Shown here in pieces: positions 34,911-44,249 of a stretch of 64,000 bases of DNA. A program made the translations under genes and the position numbers. Each line of letters starts with the position of its first letter. Position 1 is the first letter of the stretch. A model generated the notes under the pieces. That model was not told the DNA's origin, made no database searches, and saw nothing but the letters and a program-made list of their open reading frames with translations. This DNA comes from Larus michahellis (Eukaryota; Chordata; Aves; Charadriiformes; Laridae), in NCBI RefSeq assembly GCF_964199755.1, contig NC_133927.1, positions 248,001-312,000 on the forward strand, in the 5' to 3' direction.

Positions 34911-36390
34911 AAACCCCACAAGGCTCGGGGTGGGGGGGGGGGGGGTCACGCGTCGCTTCTGTCGAGACGCCGCGTATTACCCGCCTTCCGCCGGAGCTAC
35001 GTTGTGGCTAGGACCGAGGGACAGAGCGCAAGCAGAGGCTCGTGCGCCGCCGGTAACGCAGCAGCTGAGAAAGAGCCGATGCTCTGGGCGGCCGCTCTCC
35101 TCGGCCGAGTCCGCTCCGAGTCGTCGCTGTCGCAGTTTAGGCCGGGCGTTAAAACAAGAGACGGATGCTGCCTTCTCACTTCTCTCCTGAGGAAGGACGG
35201 AACGCGAGGGAGACTTAAGGACCGGAAAAGAAAACTCTTTCATCACGAAACATAAACAGAAAAGTAATACGGAGGAGAGACAACAAGAGCAAGCGCCTCT
35301 CTGCGCGGCATCCCTTCGCGTGAGACGGAAATAGAAGGTCTGGGCGCTCTGGAAGCGGATACTACCGGAAAAATATGTCGTTATTTTCAGAGAGTTCAGT
35401 TAGTCGGAAGAGACTTACCTGAAACATAGAATTACCGTACGGAAAACCGCTTCTGCTGTACCTCAGTCCAGCACATTCGCACACGGCGACGCGACCTCAC
35501 ATTGACGTGAAAAACAAAAAAAAAAATAAAAGAAGAGTTGCCCAATTGTATTCATGGAGCCACCGGTCAGATTTTCCCTTTAATACCTCGTGCCGAGCCA
35601 CCTTCGTACGGCGCTCCTCTCCGTTGCCCTGCGTCGCTCTGCCCGTCTCGTCTTTCCGCACCTAAAAAAAAAAGAAAAAAAAAAAAAAACAAAACAAAAC
35701 CACCACAATATCAAACATTAGCCTGACGCAGAGCAGCAGCTTAATTCCAAAGGTCTTGTTTCTGCTTAAAAACGCTGTTCGACGAGGTCCAACTACAGCC
35801 TGCCATCAAAAAAAATTTAAAAAAAAGCCGCCCCACACACGTTACACCCCACGCAAAGCGGCCTGAACACCTTGGAGGTATTGTCTCCTTCGCTAATCGT
35901 GACCTCCCAGGGGCCCGCCGCAAGCCGCAAAGGCCCCAGGGCCACCGCGAGACCCTGCGCGCCATCGGGGAAGGCGATGAGCTGTCTCGTACCCTGCAAG
36001 GCAACGTGCCTTACGTCCCTGCCGCCTCCTCAAAGCCCTAAAACCCCGTAAACGAACGCACGCGAGACCTTCCCCCTAACTCCTACTGGATAATCTCACA
36101 ACCGGCCCAATTAAGGGCAGTCGAAGCAGCTGCTTACAGAGCGCGGCACGGAAGCGGCGAAAAACGGGATTCCGTCTTCAAGGAAGCCAGGAATTACAGC
36201 AAATCACACGCAGCGCCTGGGATATCAAAAAAAAAAAGGAGAGACGTGCTCTTAAACCACCCAGCCGCGCTGAACGCTCATCGCAAAACCACTGATCTGA
36301 GGGGGGCGGGGGGGGAAAAGTGGTAACATCGGAGCCCGCTTTCTACGACACGCGGCATCAGGCCTCGCGTCAGCTGAAAAGTCCTAAGAT
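34911..36390. other. CpG-containing transition region without an assigned gene
   Basis: Composition changes here from CR1-rich to CpG-rich DNA. A and G homopolymers occur (34928, 35656-35690, 36228, 36301). One minus-strand segment, 35820-35993, follows a good-looking acceptor (CCTTGCAG) and reads GTRQLIAFPDGAQGLAVALG, which looks protein-like but matches no family I know. No exon is called with confidence. Confidence 0.35.
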
Positions 36391-36689
36391 TTCATACCTC
36401 TCCTGGTCTGTGACTTTGAGCCCCGAGACGGGCTCCTGGAGGACTAAAGTGCCCCAGAGACGCCCGTCGGAGGACTGAGGGGGCACGTCCCGGAGGACAG
36501 CGGGGCGGCGGAGTCGGACACCCGGGAAACCGCCGGGGGCCGCGGTGACGCCTAAGAGCCGATACCGGGAGCCCCGACGGCCACTCTCGGGGTCAGGCGG
36601 GCGGCACCGAGCCGGACTCCCGGCGGTCCCGGTTCTCCCGACGGCCGCCTGCGCTCTGGGGACCGTCCGGGGAGTCCCGGGGGTGAATG

Positions 36690-37335
36690 TGGGGGGGGGT
36701 CCCAGGAGTCCCCAGAGAGTCCTGGGGGGAACAGGAGGGGTCCCAGGGGTCCTGGAGGGGGGGGGGGGGTTGGTCCCAGGAGTCCCCAGGGAGCCCTGGA
36801 GTGAACAGGAGGGATCCCAGGGGTCCTGGAGGGGGGGGGGGGTGGTCCCAGGAGTCCCCAGAGAGTCCTGGGGGGAACATGAGGGGTCCCAGGGGTCCTG
36901 GAGGGGGGGGGTGGTTGGTCCCAGGAGTCCCCAGGGAGCCCTGGGGTGAACAGGAGGGGTCCCAGGGGTCCTGGAGGGGGGAGGGGGTTGGTCCCAGGAG
37001 TCCCCAGGGAGCCCTGGGGGGAACAGGAGGGGTCCCAAGGGTCCTGGGGGGGGGGGGGGGTGGTCCCAGGAGTCCCCAGGGAGTCCTGGGGTGAACAGGA
37101 GGGGTCCCAGGGGTCCTGGAGGGGGGGGGGGTTGGTCCCAGGAGTCCCCAGAGAGTCCTGGGGGGAACAGGAGGGGTCCCAGGGGTCCTGGAGGGGGGGG
37201 GGGTTGGTCCCAGGAGTCCCCAGAGAGTCCTGGGGGGAACAGGAGGGGTCCCAGGGGTCCTGGAGGGGGGGGGGGGGGGGGGGTTGGTCCCAGGAGTCCC
37301 CAGGGAGCCCTGGGGTGAACAGGAGGGGTCCCAGG
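36690..37335. repeat. Minisatellite, about 72-74-bp unit, about 9 copies
   Basis: The unit contains GGTCCCAGGAGTCCCCAGRG, AGTCCTGGGGGGAACAGGAG and a G-run of 8 to about 20 bases. Copies differ mostly in G-run length. The array probably lies within the first intron of the unidentified leftward gene. Confidence 0.9.
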
Positions 37336-37757
37336 GGGTCGCAGACGATCCCAGAGGGGTCCCGGGAGAAGGCGGAGGGTCGCGGGGCGTCCTGCAGAGC
37401 TCTCGGGGGGTGGGCGGGGGGGTGTCCCAGGAGATTCTAAGGGGCCTCAGGGGGATCCTGGGGGGGTTTGGGGCCCCATCACGCCCTCAGGACCCCCCTC
37501 AGCCCCCTCGTTCCACCCCCCCCCAGCCCTTCTCAAGGCCTCCCCGTTCCCCTCAGGACCCCCGTCCCACCCCCCAGGGCCACCTCAGCCCCCACCCGTT
37601 CCCCCAGCCCCCCTCAAGGCCCCCCCTCACCCCTCGGCCCCACAGATTCCCCTCAGCCCCCCCGTTCCCCCCCCACAGTTTCCCCCCCCCGGGACCCCCC
37701 AGCCCTTCCCGAGGCCTCTCCGTTACCGCCCGCCCCCCCCCCCCCCCCCCAGCTCAC

Positions 37758-37874
37758 CTCGACGCCGTCCCGCTGCCTCATGACGTGCTCGAAGGCGGCC
37801 CCGGCCCGGCCCCCGCCCGCCGGGCCCCGCTGCCCGCCCGGGCCGCCCCGCTCCGCTTTCGAGCCGGCCGCCAT
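37758..37874 (-). CDS. First coding exon of an unidentified leftward gene
   Basis: The ATG at 37874 in the context GAGAAAATGGCGGCCGG (A at -3, G at +4) opens a 39-codon exon: MAAGSKAERGGPGGQRGPAG at its start and AFEHVMRQRDGVE at its end. It is followed by a consensus donor (GAG|GTGAGC) in phase 0. A CpG-rich, CCAAT-box-bearing promoter lies directly upstream. A possible next exon is 36398-36435, AG-bounded with donor GTATGA and reading EPVSGLKVTDQER, but this is weak. By human order (FITM1 then PSME1) one might expect PSME1, but the residues do not match its N-terminus. No symbol is assigned. Confidence 0.5.
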
Positions 37875-38090
37875 TTTCTCCCCCCCTCAGCTTTCCGAGA
37901 GCGCCGCGGGCGCCTATTGGCCGCCGCCCTCCCCTTATTTGGAGAGTCCCCGCTCCATTGGCCCGTCGCCGCCGTCAATCCCCGCCTCGCCCCGCCCCGG
38001 CGGAGGGATCCGACCAATGGGAGCGCGGCGCCCCGCCCTGTCATAGGCCCCACCGCCCCCCCTTGGGCCCCCGCGGCGGTTTGGGGCGAA
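37875..38090 (-). promoter_or_regulatory. CpG-island promoter with CCAAT boxes
   Basis: CCAAT-type elements occur as CTATTGGCC (about 37914), CCATTGGCC (about 37957) and CCAATGGG (about 38014), within dense CpG sequence directly upstream of the ATG at 37874. They mark a housekeeping-type leftward promoter. The TSS is not determined. Confidence 0.6.
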
Positions 38091-38109
38091 AATTCCGCCT
38101 TTTGAGGCA

Positions 38110-40115
38110 AAACTTTACCTTGTTTTAAGTTAAAAAAAAAAATATACTACTTTTATGGGTAAGAAGCCCGCGTTTTATAGGGGAAAAAAGCCCTCGTTTG
38201 ACGGGAGAAAACGTTTATTGCAAAAAAAAGGCCTGATTTTACGGTTACAACATCAAATGGGGGGGGGGGGGAGGGAATCCCCATTTCACAGCAAAAAAAC
38301 ACCCCATTTTTTGGCGAAAATTGCTCATTTTGCGGCAAAACCTTCTTAATATTATGGCAAAAAAAAAAAAAAAGATGGGAAAAGAAGTATTTTGGGTGAA
38401 AATACGCACGTTTTGTGGCTCCCTGGAAAGCGCGTCTTTTAGACGACCCCCCCCCAGGTTTTATGGGGGAAAATACCCTCATTTTATGGAAAAAACCCTC
38501 ATTTTACGGAAAAAAACCCCTCTTTTATGGAAAAAAACCCTCTTTTTATGGAAAAAAAACCCTCTTTTTATGGAAAAAACCTACTTTTTATGGAAAAACG
38601 GCTCATTTTATAGCAAAAATAAACACGGCAAAAGAAGCATTTTATGGTAAAAAGAGTCTCCTCGATTCACGGTCAGAAAATATGAATTTTAAGGTAAAAA
38701 AGTCACACGTTTTATGGTAAAAAAACCCCTTATTTTAAGATAAAATAAAACCCTTATATTAAGGGGGGGGAGAAAAATCATTTTAAGGTTAAAAAATTCC
38801 TCATTTTAGGGCAAAACCCGCTCATTTTACAGCAAGAGAGAGAGAGAAAAATAAGGATTTTGATGGCACAAAAGAAGCATTTTAGTGCAAAAAAACCCTC
38901 CTCGTTTTATGCTGAAAAAAAAAGCTGAATCTTATAATGAAAAAGTCCACACTTTAAGGTTAAAAAACCTTATTTTACGGGCAAAAAAGCCCTCGTTTTA
39001 AGATTTAAAAAGCCCCCTCCGTTTTATCACCAAAAAAGACCCTCATTTTGAGGAAAAAACACCTCCGTTTGAGGCAAAAAAAGTTCTCATTTTAAGTTAA
39101 AAAAACTTAATTTTAGAGGCCTCATTTTATAGCAAAAAAAACCTCCTTATCTGGAGTAAAACCACCCCCCCCTTTTCTGGCAAAAGAACCGCTTTTGGGT
39201 GCCAAAAAGAAAAAAAAAAAAGGCATTTTACGGCACAAAAATACGCGTTTTTGTGGCCGAAGCTTTATCACAAACCCCACACGTCTGACGGCCAAAACCA
39301 CACCCTTTACGCTGCAAAGGCACGTTTGTGAGGCGAAAATACACATTTTATGACCAAAAATACACATTTTTCAGCAAACCCACACCTTTTTAAGGCAAAA
39401 CACACGCATTTTACAGGAGAAAAGAAAACCCCACCCGTTTTCTTCTTTTCTCAAACCCCCAAATCCTCCTTTTTTCCCCCAAACCAGGCACCTTTCCGCC
39501 AAAAAAATATATTCCGCCTTTGCCCCTGACCCCAAACTCCCTTTTTTTTTTCCCCACAAAAAAGGGAAAAGCAGCGGATTTTTGTCTTGGCTTTTTTTTT
39601 GCCCCAAAACCGTGACTCTCTCGGCGAAAAATCTTGAATTTTGTGGCCTCGAAAATACTGACGTTTCCACCCAAAATCCTTGACTTCTTTTGCTCCAAAA
39701 ATCTTCACTTTTGTGCCCCCAAAAAATCTCGACTTTTCCCCTCCAGCGATCTCCATGTTTTCACCCCAAAATAATCTTGATTCGGGGGCCGCGGAAAAAA
39801 AAAATCTTCCTTTTCATCCTCCAAAATCTTCACATTTACGCCCCCAAAAATCGTGAGTTTCGCACTCCAAAAATCCGTACTTTTGCACTCCAAAATCTTG
39901 ACTTTTTCTGTCCAAAAAATCTCCATTTTTTTTTTTTTTGTTTTGGCCCCAAAAATCTCCATTTCCCCGTCCCCAAAATCCCCACTTTTGGGCAAAAAAA
40001 CCACCAAACGCCTGGTTTGCCCAAACCCGCCAGTTCTACACACTAAAAAACCCCTAAAACCTGATTTTTTTTGGGCCCAAATCCCCAATTTGCCTCTTTC
40101 CTTCCCAAAAAGGTT
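38110..40115. repeat. AT-rich degenerate tandem array
   Basis: About 2 kb of irregular 20-30-bp units, an AT-rich island between two GC-rich genes. The left part (38110-39420) repeats a theme of TTTTATGG(C)AAAAAA followed by CCCTC. The right part (39420-40115) repeats CCAAAAATCTTGACTTTTG-like units. T-runs and A-runs alternate, so many units are near-palindromic. No gene is supported. Confidence 0.75.
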
Positions 40116-40244
40116 CCCCCTCCGCCCCCGCCCAGGACAGTTGAGGTTCTCCTGGACATCTAGAACCTTCTCAGACGCCTGGGACCCCACCCAAGCCCCA
40201 AAATTGTCCTCTGCGACCGCCCCCCCCATGGGCACATGGACCTT

Positions 40245-40930
40245 CTGGATGGTTGAGGTTCTCCTGGACGGTTGAGGTTCTCCTGGACACTTGGGTTCTC
40301 CTGGACGGTTGGGTTCTCCTGGACAGTTGGGTTCTCCTGGATGGTTGAGGTTCTCCTGGACAGTTGGGGTCTCCTGGACACTTGGCTTCTCCTGGACGGT
40401 TGGGTTCTCCTGGATGGTTGAGGTTCTCCTGGACAGTTGGGGTCTCCTGGACGGTTGGGTTCTCCTGGACAGTTGAGGTTCTTCTGGGCAGTTGGGTTCT
40501 CCTGGACGGTTGAGGTTCTCCTGGACAGTTGGGTTCTCCTGGACACTTGGGGTCTCCTGGACAGTTGGGTTCTCCTGGACACTTGGGGTCTCCTGGACAG
40601 TTGGGTTCCCCTGGACGGTTGAGGTTCTCCTGGACACTTGGGTTCTCCTGGATGGTTGGGTTTTCCTGGACAGTTGAGGTTCTTCTGGGCAGTTGGGTTC
40701 TCCTGGATGGTTGGGTTCTCCTGGACACTTGAGGTTCTCCTGGACACTTGGGTTCTCCTGGACGGTTGAGGTTCTCCTGGACACTTGGGTTCTCCTGGAT
40801 GGTTGGGTTCTCCTGGACAGTTGGGTTCTCCTGGACAGTTGGGTTCTCCTGGGCAGTTGAGGTTCTTCTGGGCAGTTGGGTTCTCCTGGACGGTTGAGGT
40901 TCTCCTGGACGGTTGAGGTTCTCCCGGCCA
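40245..40930. repeat. 19-bp minisatellite, about 36 copies
   Basis: The unit is GTTCTCCTGGACAGTTGGG with variation at four or five positions. It starts about 30 bases beyond the FITM1 stop codon, so it is in the FITM1 3' UTR or immediate flank. The unit is not a multiple of three, so the long open frames across it are artefacts of a stop-free repeat. Confidence 0.92.
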
Positions 40931-40959
40931 TCCAGGACCTTCTGGGCCACTTGTGTCCT

Positions 40960-43910
40960 TCAAGGTACTGGCAGCCCCAACCCAGGAGGTCCAGGAGACC
41001 AGGGGTACCGGTACCAGAAGCGATAGGTGACGGCCCAAGCCGCCCAACCCAAGGCGGCGCCGGCGGCGTTGCGCGGCCAATCGTGACGGTAGGCCAAGGT
41101 GACGGCCAATAGGAGCTGCCAGACCACCACCAGGGCCACGTTGAGGAGGAAGAGGAGGCAGAGGGCCACGCCCGGCCGCCTGGGTCCTTCTGGGAGGCCA
41201 TCTTCATCCTCCTTCCACCACGGCGCTTGGGGGCTCCAGGCGGGCGGGGGCGGCCCCACGGGTGGCCCCATGGGGGACGATGACCTCACGGGGGACGGCG
41301 ACCTCATGGGGGACGGCGACCTCATGGGGGACGGCGACCTCAGGGGTGGCGGTGGCCCCATGGCGGGTGGTGGCCCCATGGCGGGCGGTGGCCCCATGGC
41401 GGGTGGCCACCGCCCGGACGCCTGGGTCCCGCCCGAGATCAAACCGCCCAATGAGAGGCCTCGGAGCAACCAACGCCAGAACTTCTGGGTCCTCCCCACG
41501 GCGGGGTGGGGGGAGGAGAAGGCGGGGACCTCCCAGCCCGGGCGCCGGGGTCCCTCGAAGGTCTCCCACCCGGCTCCTTCGTGGCCCCACCCCACACGTT
41601 GAGGACCTTCGTGGCCCCACCCCACACGTTGAGGTCCTTCGTGGCCCCACCTCGCCCACCCGGGTCCCTCCTGGCCCTCCCACCCCACACGTCGCAGCCC
41701 TTCCCCCCTCCACCCCGTCTCTTGACCTCCAGCGCGGCCCCACCCCACACCTGGAGGTTCCTCAGCCCCCCAACCTCCCCGTTGATGTCCCTCAGCCCCC
41801 CAACCCCTCCGTTGAGGTTCCTCAGCCCCCCAACCCCTCCGTTGAGGTTCCTCCGCCCCCCAACCTCCCCGTTGATGTCCCTCAGCCCCCCAACCCCTCC
41901 GTTGAGGTTCCTCAGCCCCCCAACCCCTCCGTTGAGGTTCCTCCACCCCCCAACCTCCCCGTTGATGTCCCTCAGCCCCCCAACCCCTCCGTTGAGGTTC
42001 CTCCGCTCCCCAACCTCCCCGTTGAGGTTCCTCTGCCCCCCAACCTCCCCGTTGAGGTCCCTCAGCCCCCCAACCTCCCCGTTGAGGTTCCTCAGCCCCC
42101 CAACCCCTCCGTTGAGGTCCCTCAGCCCCCCAACCTCCCCGTTGAGGTTCCTCAGCCCCCCACCACCTCCTCCCCCGAGGACCTTCTCCCCTCCTCCTCT
42201 TCCTCCATGGGGGGTAGAGGACCCGCCCCAAAGCCCCGGCTTCTTCGGCCAATCCCAGGCCGCAATGGACCAAGGCGAAGGCTTGTGGGGAGGCCCCGAA
42301 CCCTTCCCACCGATGACCCGCCCCACGGCAGCTCTGGGGGTCTCCGTGGGGCAGGAGGAGGAGCCCCTCGGCCACGGGGCTCCAACAGCGGCCGGTGGCG
42401 GCTTCCAAGGCGGCGAAGAGCCGTGGGGCGGCGCGGGCCAAGGCCAGCCCCACGGCCCAGCGCCCCACGGCGCGCAGGAGGGCGTCCCCCGCGGGCCGGG
42501 CCAGGGGCAGAGCGGCCACCAGAAGGGCCACCAGGAACACGGTGGTCCAGCCCCCGGCCGAGGCCACCAGGCGCCTGCGGGAGGGCGAGGGAGGAGGCTG
42601 TGGGGCTGGCGGGGGGGGGGGGGCACTTGGGGGGCGCGGGCGCCCTGGGTCCCCTCTAGGGCCCGCCCCACACCTTGGGCCTCCCCACCCGGGGTCCTCC
42701 TTTCGGGGGCTCTAGGGGGCCGCCCCATAGATCCGCCCCCCCCCCCAGACCCATGGCGTGCCCCCCAGCCCCGTAGCCACCACCCCCCCCCCCCCCGCCC
42801 CATAGGACCCCCCTCGCCAGCCCCATAGCCGCTTCCTCAGCCCCATAGCCACCACCCCGGCACCATACAACCCTCCCAGCCCCACGGGCAGCTCCCCAGC
42901 CCCATAGATCCCCCCTCGACCCATAGATCCCCCAGCCCCACGGTGTCCCCTTAGCCCCATAGCCATCCCCCCCCCAGTCCCATAGCTCGTCCCAGCCCCA
43001 TAGAATCCCCCAGCCCCATAGATACATCCCCAGCCCCATAGCCACCCCTCTGCCCCATAGCCTTCCCCTTAGCCCCATAGCCACCCCTCTGCCCCATAGC
43101 GTCCCCCCCAGACCCATAGCCACCCCTCTGCCCCATAGCCTCCCTCTTAGCCCCATAGCCACCCCTCTGCCCCATAGCCTCCCCCCAGACCCATAGCCAC
43201 ACCTCTGCCCCATAGCCTCCCCCTTAGCCCCATAGCCACCCCTCTGCCCCATAGCATCCCCCTTAGCCCCATAGCCACCCCTCTGCCCCATAGCGTCCCC
43301 CCCAGATCCACAGCCACCCCTCTGCCCCATAGCCTCCCCTTTAGCCCCATAGCCACCCCTCTGCCCCATAGCATCCCCCCCAACCCATAGCCACTCCTCT
43401 GCCCCATAGCATCCCCCCCGACCCGTAGCCACCCCTCTGCCCCATAGCATCCCCCCCAACCCATAGTCACCCCTCTGCCCCATAGCCTCCCCCTTAGCCC
43501 CATAGCCACCCCTCTGCCCCATAGCATCCCCCCGACCCATAGCCACTCCTCTGCCCCATAGCATCCCCCCCCAACCCATAGTCACCTCTCTGCCCTATAG
43601 CCTCCCCCTTAGCCCCATAGCCACCCCTCTGCCCCATAGCTTTTCCCCCAGCCCCACAACCACACACACACACCTCCCCCCCCCCCAGCCCCATAGCTCC
43701 CCCCAGCCCCACAACCGGCCCCACTCACGCCTCCAGCAGGTTATGGGGCGAGGCCAGCAGGCTGTGGGGGTCGGCGCGGGCCTTGAGCGTGGGTCCCAGC
43801 CCCACAAGTACGGCCAGGGCCAAGGCGTGGGCCCGGGGGAAGGCGGGGGAGCCCAGGACGGCGGCCGCCCCACGGCTCAGGGCCTGGATGGCCGCCCCAC
43901 ACCACCCCAT
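40960..43910 (-). CDS. FITM1: Fat storage-inducing transmembrane protein 1, with a large repeat insertion
   Basis: An ER multipass protein of the FIT family, linked to triglyceride partitioning and lipid droplet formation; its relative FITM2 is an acyl-CoA diphosphatase. Coding exons are 43910-43729 and 42574-40960, with donor GC|GTGAGT, acceptor CCGCAG|GCGC and phase 2, together 598 codons. Matches to vertebrate FITM1 are clear: LGSPAFPRAHALALAVLVG and LLASPHNLLEA in exon 1, then CWSPVAEGLLLL, SCRGAGHRWEGF, LLFLLNVALVVVWQL, AVTYRFWYRYPWSPGPPG in exon 2. The start ATG at 43910 gives an N-terminus about 35 residues shorter than human. Between residues about 178 and 522 there is a repeat-derived insertion absent from human FITM1 (292 residues). 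The catalytic-type His in the human SSHTF motif appears as Gln158; the second His (YRH, residue 558) is kept. An unrecognised intron inside the insertion is the main alternative. Confidence 0.9.
41270..42170 (-). repeat. FITM1: Coding minisatellites within FITM1 exon 2
   Basis: Four tandem arrays lie in the exon. A 30-bp unit (about 41752-42170, 13 full copies plus one degenerate) encodes GAEEPQRGGW-type decapeptides. A second 30-bp unit (about 41583-41650) encodes GHEGPQRVGW. An 18-bp unit (about 41355-41405) encodes PPAMGP. Another 18-bp unit (about 41275-41340) encodes RSPSPM. All units are multiples of three and the reading frame stays open throughout. Confidence 0.85.
42720..43690 (-). 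repeat. Intronic minisatellite of FITM1, about 39-bp unit
   Basis: It fills most of the single FITM1 intron (42575-43728). The main unit joins CCCCATAGCCACCCCTCTG with CCCCATAGCCTCCCCCTTAG, and variants fall at about 37-40 bp. The left part (42720-42940) is more irregular. Confidence 0.88.
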
Positions 43911-44243
43911 GGCCGCCCCCCACGGCCGCCCCACGGCCGCCCCACGGCCCGCTGGGAGAAGCGGCGGCCGGGGACAGGTGGCCGGGAGGGGACAAGGACA
44001 CGGGGAGGACACGGGGGGGGGACACGGGGGGGGACGGACGGACGGACGGGGACAGATGGGGGGACATCGGCCGTGGGGCAGGGGGGGACGGGGGGACGTC
44101 AGATGTGGGGCACGGGGGGGGTGGGGGGTGGGGGAACTTATGGGTCCGAGGCGACTTGTGGGTCCGAGGCGTCACCTTGACGCACCCCCCCCCCCCCCCC
44201 AGACACAAGTAACAGCCTGGGCGGCACTTGGGGGTCACAGCGG

Positions 44244-44249
44244 TTTATT
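44244..44249 (-). terminator. DCAF11 poly(A) signal overlapping the stop codon
   Basis: The minus strand reads CCACAATAAACCG. The TAA stop of DCAF11 (44247-44245) lies inside the AATAAA hexamer. Confidence 0.8.

Noticed and set aside
37758-37874. Assignment of the exon to PSME1 from human gene order
   Set aside because: The 39 residues do not match the PSME1 N-terminus as I know it, and no downstream PSME exons are seen.
38110-39420. Telomere-like or centromeric satellite
   Set aside because: There are no TTAGGG runs. Units are irregular in length and sequence and lie between genes, so a degenerate local array is more likely.
39705-41207. 500-codon minus-strand open frame across the 19-bp array and into FITM1
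   Set aside because: The repeat lacks stop codons in several frames and its unit is not a multiple of three. The frame overlaps FITM1 in another phase and shows no family features.
41262-42828. Plus-strand Pro/Val-rich frames opposite FITM1 exon 2
   Set aside because: They are antisense reflections of the 30-bp coding repeat. There is no start context, homology or splice evidence.
42720-43690. Possible collagen- or keratin-like glycine-rich gene (MGQRGGYGAKG repeats)
   Set aside because: It lies wholly within the FITM1 intron, whose splice sites and phase fit FITM1 exactly. The translation is a by-product of the CCCCATAGCC repeat.
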